Assembly: GCA_937974175.1 (NCBI GenBank)
Contig: CALJIG010000056.1
Location: 13,009-77,008 of the forward strand
Source of the DNA: an uncultured Ignavibacteria bacterium
GTDB taxonomy: Bacteria; Bacteroidota; Ignavibacteria; Tepidaquicellales; Tepidaquicellaceae
DNA length: 64,000 nt
Reading direction: 5' to 3'
Each line of letters starts with the position of its first letter. Positions within the stretch are counted from its first letter, which is position 1. The translations under genes were made by a program, and so were the position numbers. This document shows, one piece after another, positions 51,261 to 60,239 of this stretch. The notes beneath the pieces were generated by a model that was not told the origin of the DNA, made no database searches, and was given only the letters and a program-made list of their open reading frames with translations.

Positions 51261-51761
51261 TCAGCTTGCACCTATTGATTCCAGATATTCAAGTACAGGT
51301 TTTGCTTCATCACCGCCTTTTTTTGCATGATGAATTAGCTGTAATCCATGTGGTCCCTTTGATGATTTTAATTCGGGATAAACAGTTAAAATTTGTTTCA
51401 CAATATCCAGATGTCCGAGCATTGCTGCACAGAAGATGTTCATACGCGCACCGTTTGAAAGTAGGAATAAAGCTATGTCTCTATCGCCAACGTGTCCGGC
51501 GGCTTCAATAGCTGTTTCAAAATCGCCTCCACCCCAGTCCCATGAAGCATTCAGAAGCCCCGGTTCCTGAGCCAGCATGGATTTTACTGCATCTAAATCT
51601 TTATGCGCTTTACCTACAAAATCTTTCACAAGGTCTTTATCTAAAGCCGGACCTTTATCTTTTTTCACTTGTTGAGAAAATATATCTGCGCCTGAACCCG
51701 GAGCAATAATTGTTAGCGCACTAAGAGCGGAATAAGTCAGGAATTTTTTTCTTGTAATCAT
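51261..51761 (-). CDS. Exported ankyrin-repeat protein
   Basis: A 166-residue protein. The N terminus I-T-R-K-K-F-L-T-Y-S-A-L-S-A-L resembles a twin-arginine signal with R-K in place of R-R, followed by a hydrophobic stretch to about residue 30. Three ankyrin-type units are visible: E-T-A-I-E-A-A-G-H-V-G-D-R-D-I-A-L-F-L-L, then I-F-C-A-A-M-L-G-H-L-D-I-V, and L-Q-L-I-H-H-A-K-K-G-G. Ankyrin repeats bind proteins; this would act outside the cytoplasm. It is related to small Tat-signalled ankyrin proteins common in Bacteroidota. Partner unknown. Confidence 0.8.
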   Translation of the reverse strand: MITRKKFLTYSALSALTIIAPGSGADIFSQQVKKDKGPALDKDLVKDFVGKAHKDLDAVKSMLAQEPGLLNASWDWGGGDFETAIEAAGHVGDRDIALFLLSNGARMNIFCAAMLGHLDIVKQILTVYPELKSSKGPHGLQLIHHAKKGGDEAKPVLEYLESIGAS

Positions 51762-52128
51762 TTTTTGTTAATTCAGTTTTTGTTGAAGTAGTTAGCTAGG
51801 GAATTTTAGGAGGGATATTCTTTATTACGGGGAAAAATGAATAAAGTTAGGTTGTTGTTTAACATATTTTTATACCACTTTGTGAGTTTAAAATTTTTGA
51901 AATTTGGGTAGTAATCTGTCAGAAAGAGTCTAAATTTTGATATAAGTTGTTATTGTAAATGAACTTTATACTTAGTTTAACTAACCATAAAGGAAATTAG
52001 TATATTTCTTGATATAAATCATATTTTGCAAAGCGGGAATTGCTTAGTTTTATATGATAGTTAATTGCGGTTACAGGCATGATAATAATTTTTAACTAAA
52101 TTTAATTTTTAAAATTAAATTCATAGAA
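51762..52128. other. 367-bp AT-rich upstream region of the 15-PAS kinase
   Basis: Divergent start region of the ankyrin gene and the giant kinase. No hairpin, repeat or RNA was recognised, and no confident promoter could be placed. Confidence 0.45.
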
Positions 52129-55100
52129 ATGTCGTTCCCACTCTCTACAAATAAAGATTCAAAAGAATTTGTAAAAAAATTTACTAAGTTTGCATCATCT
52201 ATTTCAGAAGGGGTGATAATTTCTGATGAGAAAGAAGAAATTATCTGGGTGAATAAATCATTCGAGAAAATTTCAGGATATACGCTTAAAGAGCTGATCG
52301 GAAAAGGACCTGAGATATTTCACGGTGAAAAAACCAATAAAGCGGCAGTCCGGAATTTAAGGAAATCCATAAAAAAAGGTGAGACTGTTTCGATTGAATT
52401 AGTAAATTATAAACCTGACGGAACTCCTTACTGGATAAACCTGACAATCACACCGATATTAGACGAGAACAATAAAGTAACAAAATATATTTCATTTGAA
52501 CGCGATATTACCGAGCAAAAATTAAGTGAGAAAAACAAAGAGCAGTCTGAAGAGATTTACAGAATTCTTTTTAAAAAGAGCCCGGTAAATATGTTTATAT
52601 TCGACCCCGTTACTTATAAAATGATTGAAGCTAATGAGACGGCATTACAGACTTACGGGTATACTAAAGAAGAATTTTCCAAACTTACAGTAAAAGATAT
52701 AAGACCGCCTGAAGACTGGAAAAGAGTAAAAAAGATAATCAAAGATATTAACGAAGAATTTGTGGTTAAAGGTGTATGGAAACACCTGAAGAAAAACGGC
52801 GAAATAATTTTTGTTGATGTAAAAGCGAGAGCAATAGACTACAATGGCAAAAAAGCAATATTAACTATTGCTATAGATGTATCTGACCGCCATTTAAAGG
52901 AAGTGGAAATAGAAGATTTAAATAGTAACCTCATATCTCTGAATTTCTCTCTTAAAGAAAACCTGGGAAGAAATAACGAACTGCTTCGTGAATTGAAAAT
53001 TAAAGAGCAGAAACTATCTGCAGCAAGGCAATCGGCGAAAATAGGCATGTGGGAAATTGATATAAAGACTAATAAGATTACAGCTTCAGAAGAAGTGTAC
53101 AATATTTTCAATTTTAAACCGGGTGAAAAATTAACATTTAAAAAATTTCAAAACAGAATACATAAAGATGACCTGGACAGGTATACTAAAACTATAGATA
53201 AGATGGTAATTAATTCCGAGGCTATCGATATAGAATATAAATTAAAACCTATAAACGGAAACTATAAACATATCGTAACTAAAGGCGCGCTAATATATGA
53301 TGATAACGGGCACCCTGAATTATTTTCAGGAATAACAATTGATATTACCGATAAGAAACATAACGAGGCAAGATTAACGGCTGAGCTGAATAATATTAAT
53401 TTAATTCTTTCCAGCATTACAACACCGTTTTTCATTGTAGATAAAAAATATAATCTGCTTTTCATAAATGGTACTTCCGCCAGACTTTCGGGGTTTACAA
53501 AAGAAGAACTGGTTGGAAAGAATATTTTTGATTTATATCCTGACAGGGATTTATCACTGGAGAAAAAAGAATATGCTAAAGCTTATAAAGAAAATAAAAG
53601 CAGAAGCTTCGAAACAACATATTTTGGAAGAACTTTCATTGTGAATCTTTATCCCTCAGATATTGGACTTGTAGTATCTGCAAACGAAATAACTGAGAAT
53701 AAAAGAATAACTGAAGAGTTAAAAGAAAAAGCAAAGTTCATTGAAGAAATAGGAAATAATACTCCCGGTGGAATAATTCAGACTGTTTATCATCCCGATG
53801 GAAGAGTTGAAGCACGGTATATCAGCGCAGGATTTAAAGAACTATGGGGATTAAATCCTGAAGATGTACAAAAAGATGTAGAGAAAAGGTTGGCTCCGAT
53901 TCATCCGGAAGACAGGGAATCAGTTAAAAATGATATTGATAATGCCATAAAAAATCTTATCCCGCTTGACCATAAGTTCAGGTTTATAAATCAAAAGACA
54001 AATGAAGTAAGGTGGGTTCATGCTAAAGCCGTTCCAAGTAAAAGAGAAGACGGCAGTGTAGTTTTAAACGGAGTATTTCTTGATATAACTGAAAGTGAAA
54101 AGTATTATACCGAGCTTGAAAAATCGAATCTGCGCTATGAATTTATTTCAAAAGCTGCACATGAAGGAATATGGGACTGGGATATCGCTACAAATATTGT
54201 AACGCTTGGAGGTAATTACTGTGAGATAATGAAGAATCCTGTTGAACTGAAAGAAATCACTTTTGAACAATTTGTAAGTGTGATACATCCGGAAGATATT
54301 GACCGTGTTATAAACAGAGTTAATAAAGTTATTTATGATAAGTCGCAAACTGTATGGGAAGACACATTCAGAATATTTAATAGTCTGGGTGAGATAGTTT
54401 ACGTACAGGAAAAAGGATATGTAGTATATGACGAAAAGAAAGATAAAATTGTAAGGTGTGTTGGGTCTACGCATGATATAACGAAAGAAGTAGTTAACAT
54501 AGAAGCATTAAAAGAAAAAGCAGCATTCATAGAGGAAATTGGTGATAATATTCCCGGAGCTTTATTTAAAGAAACGGTCTATCCTGATGGCAGTTTAAAA
54601 ATTTATTTTCTCAGTGAAGGGTTTGAAAAATTCTGGGGTGTTCCGGTGGAGCATGTAATTAATAATCCGAATGAGAAAATTAAATTTATACATCCCGATG
54701 ATATAGAGCAGGTCCGTGACAAAATTTCAAAGATATCCGGAAAATGTAAAGTAACCGATAAGTTAAGATACGTAAATCAGAAGACGGGAGAAATTTTCTG
54801 GATAAGTATAAATGCCGATGCAAATAAAAATGAAGACGGTAGCGTAACCCTTACAGGTGTTGCAATAGATGTAAGTGATACTGAGAAATTCTATAATGAG
54901 CTTGAAAAATCCAACAGAAGATATGAGTATGTTTCTAAAGCAGCAAATGAAGTTATCTGGGACTGGGATTTGAAAACTAACATAATGGAGCTTGCCGGTA
55001 ATTACAAAGTAATGTTCGGATATGAATTCCCGGATAACAAAGTTGATTTTTCATTTGTTGAAAGCCGTGTGCATCCTGATGATTTAGAGATAGTAAAGAA

Positions 55101-58100
55101 TAATATTGAGTTTGGTTTGAAGGATTTTGAAAATCATCACAGGGAAAATTATTACAGGATGTTAGATATTAATGATAATATAATTTATATATATGAAAGG
55201 TCTTATACTATATTTGATCCAGTTACAAATGAACCTTTAAAAATAATCGGAACCACACAGGATATCACACTCAGGAAAAAACATGAGGAAGAAATAAAAG
55301 AGAAAGCTAAATTTATACAGCATTTAAGTAATAATATTCCCGGCGCAATTTTCCAATCGGTTTATTATCCTGACGGGACTTCAAAATTGATTTTTGCGAG
55401 TGAAGGTTTCAGAGAATTATGGGGAATGTCAGTCGAAGAAGTTCTTAAAAATTCACAAAAAAGGTTTATCCCAATACACAAAGACGATATTGATAAGTTA
55501 AAAAGTGAAGTAAAAAATACATTAGAGAATTTATTGCCGTTGGACTGTAAGTACAGATTTGTAAATCAGGAGACGGGAAAAATAAGCTGGGTACGTTCAA
55601 AATCTATACCCGAAAAATTACAGGATGGAAGCATCGTACTTACCGGTGTGATAGTTGATGTTTCAGATACAGAAAAATACTATACTGAGCTTGAAAAATC
55701 TAACGAGCGATATGAATATGTGAGCAAAGCGGCAAATGAAGGAATATGGGACTGGGATTTAACTACTAACAGAGTAAAAATCGGCGGCAGCTTTAACAAA
55801 ATGATGAAGAGTAAGGTTGAGCTTAACGAGATAAATTTTCAAATGCTGATTGATGCTATGCATCCCGAGGACAGGGATAGAGTTGAAAGTAAATTTAAAG
55901 CTTTTCTTCAGGATTCAACTCAAAGATACTGGGAAGATACATTCAGGCTTATTAACATGGATGGAGAAATTGTACATACTTATCAAAGAGGTTATGCAAT
56001 ATATGATGAGAAAATAAATAAGCCGATGCGATTTGTCGGTTCTGCATTTGATATTACGCAAAGGGTAAAAGATGAAGAAGCAATAAAAGCAGAGATAAGA
56101 AGGAATAATATTATCGTTGAAAGTATGACTGACCCGTTCTTTGCAATAGACAAAGACTTGAAAGTTATTCTTGCAAATAAAGCCGGACTGGCTTTGTCAA
56201 AAAAAAGCAAAGAAGATTTACTGGGTAAAGATATGTTCAGTTTTGACTTTATCAGAAGTCATCAGGACTTGTTTGGCTTGTTCAAAGAGACTATGGATAA
56301 GAATGAGACTTTCCAAGGTGAGTTTAAAATAAGCAATAAGTGGTTTGATGTTTTACTTTACCCGTCAGAAATAGGACTTGCAGTTCATGCCAGGGACATA
56401 ACAAAAAGAAAAAATCAGCAGGAAGAGCTTGAAAAAAATGTTAAGTTCATAAAAGAAATAAGCGACTCAACTCCGGGCTTTATTTTCCAACTCGAATTTG
56501 ACAGCAGCTTAACTCCAAAGCTGAATTATGCGAGCGAAAATGCAACTAACTACTGGGGATTTCCTGTCAGTGATGCTATCAATGGAAAAGAAGAAATATT
56601 TCGTTCTGTGCACAAAGATGATTTTCCGCAATTCATGCAATCCATGCTAAACTGCGCTAAAAATCTTACAAATCTAAACCATAAGTTCAGGCTGGTAAAT
56701 ATTATTACGAATGAAACAAAGTGGATGCGTATAATTGCTATAGGAACCAGGTTAAAAAACGGCAATTCAATTATTAACGGCTCGGTGATAGATATTACCG
56801 ATGCCGAAACTTATTATACAAAGCTTGAGCAGGCTAATCAAAGATACGAGCATGTTTCTAAGGCAACTAATAATGCTATATGGGAATTGGATCTGAAAAA
56901 AGGCGTGTGTATAATTGGCGGAGCTTATGAAGAAATGTTCGGTTATAAACTGCATGATAATATTCTTACAGATGAATTCCATGAAAAGCTTTTGCATCCT
57001 GATGATCTGGAAGAAGTAACGCGTTCTAAAAAAGAAGCGCTGAACGACAAAACAAATAGATATTGGGAAAGAAGCTACAGAATTGTAAAAAAAGACGGTG
57101 AAGTAAGATATGTAAATGACAGAGCTTATATAGTTTACGATGATGCGACTGAAACTCCGCTGAAAATAATCGGTTCAACTCAGGATATAACTGAGAACAA
57201 AGAATATGAAGAAGCATTAAAAAAGAATGCGAAGTTTATAAAAGAGATAAGTGAATCGATGCATGGGTTTATTTTCCAGACAGAGTATGATGAAAATTAT
57301 AATGCAAAACTAAACTATGCCAGTAAAAATGCCTATGATTATTGGGGAGTAACACCTGAAGAGGTGCTAGCTGACCCGTCAAAGCTGTTGGATTCGATTC
57401 ATTTTGAAGATGTAGCTGAAGTTGTAAATAAGAGGATAGATTCTGCTAAAAATCTGACTAATATGAACTTCAAATTCCGCTATGTAAATAAAACGACAGG
57501 CGAAATAAAATGGGTAAGAGCAATGGCGGTGCCAACAAGATTAGAGAACGGTCATACTTTAGTAAACGGAACTATTGTAGATATTACCGATACTGAAAAT
57601 TATTATAACAAGCTTGAAGAGGCAACAAGAAGGTATGAGTATTTATCGAAGGCAACACATGAAACAATCTGGGAAATGGATGTTGCAAATATGGAAATTC
57701 TATTAGGCGGCGGCTATAAAGAAATGCTTGGTCAGGAATTCCCTGATAATAAAATTTCATTTGCCCTATGGGAAAAACGTGTTCATCCGGAAGATTTAGA
57801 AAGGACAGTAAGCTCTATGCATGCAGTTCTTGCAGATCCAAATAAAAGATATTGGGAATCAAAATACCGTATTGTTCGCATTGACGAAAAGGTAATCGAT
57901 GTATTTGAAAGGGCATATATTGTATATGATGAAAAGAGCTCTTTACCTGTTAAAATAATCGGTTCTACACAGGATGTAACTGAGTTAAATAAAGTTCAGG
58001 CTGAACGGGATAAAATGACGGCTGATCTGGTAAAACGAAATAAAGCTCTTGAGCAGTTTACTTATATGGTATCACATAACTTAAGAGCGCCTATTGCAAA

Positions 58101-58704
58101 CATACTGGGTATAAGTTATCTGCTTGATGAAGGAGACCATGATGAAGCAACATTGGGTGAAATGCATCAGCTGATAAAACAGTCATCATCGAATCTGGAT
58201 AATGTTATCCGAGATATGAATGAAATACTTTCAGTAAAAAAAGGATTTAATGAAGAAAGAACTTTGGTGATATTCGATGACCTATTGAATGATATAATTG
58301 AAACTGAAAGTAAAGCGATTCACGAATCCAAAGTTACAATAATGTCAGATTTCAAAGCTCGGAATACTTTAGTTACTGTGAAAAACTATATGCACAGTAT
58401 ATTTCAGAATCTTATCTCTAACGGAATAAAGTACAGAGGCACAGAATCGCCCTGGATAAAAATCAGTTCCTATGAAGATGAAAATTATGTTTACCTGATT
58501 TTTGAAGATAACGGTATAGGTATAGATCTTGAAAAGAACAAAAATAAAATATTTGGTCTGTACAATAAATTTCATTTAAACAAGGAAGGCAAGGGGATGG
58601 GGCTTTTCATGGTAAAAAGTCAGGTCGAAAGTCTTGACGGAGAAATTTCCGTAGTGAGTGAAGTAAATAAAGGCACAAAATTTATAATCAAACTCCAAAA
58701 ATAA
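52129..58704 (+). CDS. Giant soluble histidine kinase with 15 PAS domains
   Basis: A 2191-residue sensor kinase without signal peptide or membrane helices, so probably cytoplasmic. I count 15 PAS domains over residues ~15-1940, each ending near D-I/V-T or D-V-S. PAS1 is LOV-like (E-L-I-G-K-G-P-E-I-F-H-G) but Pro stands where the photoactive Cys would be. From PAS5 on, two types alternate as ~260-residue couplets: K-F-I-E-E-I-G then R-Y-E-Y-V-S-K-A, repeated five times with one extra PAS (11) between. HisKA has M-V-S-H-N-L-R-A-P-I with His1983; the ATPase domain has N-L-I-S-N (2094-2098), E-D-N-G-I-G-I-D and G-K-G-M-G-L. Its stop overlaps the start of the response regulator. A multi-input soluble sensor; ligands unknown. 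Confidence 0.93.
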   Translation: MSFPLSTNKDSKEFVKKFTKFASSISEGVIISDEKEEIIWVNKSFEKISGYTLKELIGKGPEIFHGEKTNKAAVRNLRKSIKKGETVSIELVNYKPDGTPYWINLTITPILDENNKVTKYISFERDITEQKLSEKNKEQSEEIYRILFKKSPVNMFIFDPVTYKMIEANETALQTYGYTKEEFSKLTVKDIRPPEDWKRVKKIIKDINEEFVVKGVWKHLKKNGEIIFVDVKARAIDYNGKKAILTIAIDVSDRHLKEVEIEDLNSNLISLNFSLKENLGRNNELLRELKIKEQKLSAARQSAKIGMWEIDIKTNKITASEEVYNIFNFKPGEKLTFKKFQNRIHKDDLDRYTKTIDKMVINSEAIDIEYKLKPINGNYKHIVTKGALIYDDNGHPELFSGITIDITDKKHNEARLTAELNNINLILSSITTPFFIVDKKYNLLFINGTSARLSGFTKEELVGKNIFDLYPDRDLSLEKKEYAKAYKENKSRSFETTYFGRTFIVNLYPSDIGLVVSANEITENKRITEELKEKAKFIEEIGNNTPGGIIQTVYHPDGRVEARYISAGFKELWGLNPEDVQKDVEKRLAPIHPEDRESVKNDIDNAIKNLIPLDHKFRFINQKTNEVRWVHAKAVPSKREDGSVVLNGVFLDITESEKYYTELEKSNLRYEFISKAAHEGIWDWDIATNIVTLGGNYCEIMKNPVELKEITFEQFVSVIHPEDIDRVINRVNKVIYDKSQTVWEDTFRIFNSLGEIVYVQEKGYVVYDEKKDKIVRCVGSTHDITKEVVNIEALKEKAAFIEEIGDNIPGALFKETVYPDGSLKIYFLSEGFEKFWGVPVEHVINNPNEKIKFIHPDDIEQVRDKISKISGKCKVTDKLRYVNQKTGEIFWISINADANKNEDGSVTLTGVAIDVSDTEKFYNELEKSNRRYEYVSKAANEVIWDWDLKTNIMELAGNYKVMFGYEFPDNKVDFSFVESRVHPDDLEIVKNNIEFGLKDFENHHRENYYRMLDINDNIIYIYERSYTIFDPVTNEPLKIIGTTQDITLRKKHEEEIKEKAKFIQHLSNNIPGAIFQSVYYPDGTSKLIFASEGFRELWGMSVEEVLKNSQKRFIPIHKDDIDKLKSEVKNTLENLLPLDCKYRFVNQETGKISWVRSKSIPEKLQDGSIVLTGVIVDVSDTEKYYTELEKSNERYEYVSKAANEGIWDWDLTTNRVKIGGSFNKMMKSKVELNEINFQMLIDAMHPEDRDRVESKFKAFLQDSTQRYWEDTFRLINMDGEIVHTYQRGYAIYDEKINKPMRFVGSAFDITQRVKDEEAIKAEIRRNNIIVESMTDPFFAIDKDLKVILANKAGLALSKKSKEDLLGKDMFSFDFIRSHQDLFGLFKETMDKNETFQGEFKISNKWFDVLLYPSEIGLAVHARDITKRKNQQEELEKNVKFIKEISDSTPGFIFQLEFDSSLTPKLNYASENATNYWGFPVSDAINGKEEIFRSVHKDDFPQFMQSMLNCAKNLTNLNHKFRLVNIITNETKWMRIIAIGTRLKNGNSIINGSVIDITDAETYYTKLEQANQRYEHVSKATNNAIWELDLKKGVCIIGGAYEEMFGYKLHDNILTDEFHEKLLHPDDLEEVTRSKKEALNDKTNRYWERSYRIVKKDGEVRYVNDRAYIVYDDATETPLKIIGSTQDITENKEYEEALKKNAKFIKEISESMHGFIFQTEYDENYNAKLNYASKNAYDYWGVTPEEVLADPSKLLDSIHFEDVAEVVNKRIDSAKNLTNMNFKFRYVNKTTGEIKWVRAMAVPTRLENGHTLVNGTIVDITDTENYYNKLEEATRRYEYLSKATHETIWEMDVANMEILLGGGYKEMLGQEFPDNKISFALWEKRVHPEDLERTVSSMHAVLADPNKRYWESKYRIVRIDEKVIDVFERAYIVYDEKSSLPVKIIGSTQDVTELNKVQAERDKMTADLVKRNKALEQFTYMVSHNLRAPIANILGISYLLDEGDHDEATLGEMHQLIKQSSSNLDNVIRDMNEILSVKKGFNEERTLVIFDDLLNDIIETESKAIHESKVTIMSDFKARNTLVTVKNYMHSIFQNLISNGIKYRGTESPWIKISSYEDENYVYLIFEDNGIGIDLEKNKNKIFGLYNKFHLNKEGKGMGLFMVKSQVESLDGEISVVSEVNKGTKFIIKLQK

Positions 58705-59132
58705 TGTCAGAAGGAAAGAATCTCATATTATTAATAGACGATGATGCAATTTGCAATGCCATTAATAAAATAGTCCTCAATAAAAAATTTGCAATTGAGA
58801 AGGGCTGTGATATTGAAATTAAGGCATACATTGAGCCTCAAAAAGGCTTGAAATATCTTGAAGAGGTTCTGCAAACGAAATCATACGAAAAAATTATGAT
58901 ATTACTGGATATAAATATGCCGGTAATGACAGGCTGGGAATTTCTTGAGGAATTTAGAAAAATAAAAAATATCTATAACGATGTTGTAATTTTTATTTTG
59001 ACCTCAAGTGTAAATCAAACAGATGTTGAAATGGCTTCTAAAGACCAAAATGTTACGGGTTTTATTACAAAGCCGCTTGCATCTGAAAATGCAGAAAAAC
59101 TATATCAACTATCAGGATGTGTACTTGGATGA
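58704..59132 (+). CDS. Single-domain response regulator (cognate of the 15-PAS kinase)
   Basis: A 142-residue receiver domain with no output domain. The acidic pocket is L-I-D-D-D near residue 12, the phospho-acceptor is Asp69 in L-L-D-I-N-M-P, the switch is in L-T-S-S, and the conserved Lys is in I-T-K-P. The ATG shares a base with the kinase stop (TAATG), so translation is coupled and the pair is cognate. With no DNA-binding domain, it must act by protein contact or as a relay to another kinase, as in Rcp1/CheY-type regulators. Closely related to the regulator at 63325. Confidence 0.93.
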   Translation: MSEGKNLILLIDDDAICNAINKIVLNKKFAIEKGCDIEIKAYIEPQKGLKYLEEVLQTKSYEKIMILLDINMPVMTGWEFLEEFRKIKNIYNDVVIFILTSSVNQTDVEMASKDQNVTGFITKPLASENAEKLYQLSGCVLG

Positions 59133-59287
59133 ACGGCAAATCACTAAAGTAATAATACACGCATCCTTTAATTTCCCAATATGATTACTTCTTAGCAAAC
59201 TAATTTATTAGTGTTTCTAAACTAATATTATCCTCTCATTCCTGATTTTATTTGTTTAAATTCGGAAAATTTAAAACTCCAACTAGC

Positions 59288-60025
59288 ATGAATAAAATAA
59301 TTATTCTTATTGTATATTTTTGCATATTGGCAGTATGCAGCTCTGAGCTTGCTGCTCAATCACGAAATGATCTTGATAAAAAGTATGCGATTTATAAAAA
59401 GAATAAGGTTAGAACGGAAACTATTGAATATAGTGACGGGAGTAATACCATTTCACAATTTGATAAAAAGGGAAGACCCACTGAAGTAAAAAGCTACAAT
59501 AACGGAGTTGAAAGCTACATCACTACATATAAGTACGATAAGAAAGGATACTTAAGCGAAGAAGCATATTTTGGTTATGAAAGCGGTGACGGTGTTACAA
59601 CACAATTTTTTTATGATGCTGACGGGCAGATGATAAAATCAATTTCTTCAGGCAGTATGGAAGATATTACCGAGTATGTAAATGACGAGTTTGGAAATGC
59701 AGTAACCATAAAATATGTTTCAACATACGATAAAACTTCAGCCGGTCAGATCGAGTATAAAAATACGTATGCAAACGGCTTGCTTTCTACTATCGAAGCT
59801 ATATGTAAGGAAGGTGATGATATTACAATGTTCTCAAGATACACTTATGATGGAGAAAATTTAATAGTGAATGAGGAATTCGATAAAGATTGCAAGACAG
59901 GTGAGTTAAAATTCTCATTTAAGAAAATATTTGAGTACAGTGCAGATGGATTGATAACAAAGACAGCTTTTACCAGCACCTATACTGACGGTGTAAAGAC
60001 AGGTATCTATAAATATGAAAAATGA
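59288..60025 (+). CDS. Secreted YD-repeat-like protein
   Basis: About 245 residues from the ATG at 59288 (a TTG 36 bases earlier would add a non-signal lead). Signal peptide M-N-K-I-I-I-L-I-V to S-S-E-L-A-A-Q. The mature protein has repeated beta-hairpin units, Q-F-D-K-K-G-R-P-T-E-V, Y-K-Y-D-K-K-G-Y-L-S-E-E, F-Y-D-A-D-G-Q-M-I-K-S, like the YD/RHS repeats of wall- or surface-associated shells, though only five to six units and no toxin domain. It sits alone between the two PAS-kinase modules, on the same strand. Role unknown; possibly an output or input of those systems, which is speculation. Confidence 0.72.
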   Translation: MNKIIILIVYFCILAVCSSELAAQSRNDLDKKYAIYKKNKVRTETIEYSDGSNTISQFDKKGRPTEVKSYNNGVESYITTYKYDKKGYLSEEAYFGYESGDGVTTQFFYDADGQMIKSISSGSMEDITEYVNDEFGNAVTIKYVSTYDKTSAGQIEYKNTYANGLLSTIEAICKEGDDITMFSRYTYDGENLIVNEEFDKDCKTGELKFSFKKIFEYSADGLITKTAFTSTYTDGVKTGIYKYEK

Positions 60026-60239
60026 TGAAATCTGATTTTATTATTTGTTTAACTCATTAAAAAATACTTGCCTACCATAAATTAATTACATATCTTGTGT
60101 CAGTATTTGTTGGTACATTTACGTAAGATAATTAAGTCTGAAGTGAATGTTGTACTTTAAACAACTCAGTTCTTTCTAAAGATGTTCGCTCCACACCCCA
60201 CTTGAAAATCTAAATTCTATTAATTTAATTTTCAAACCT

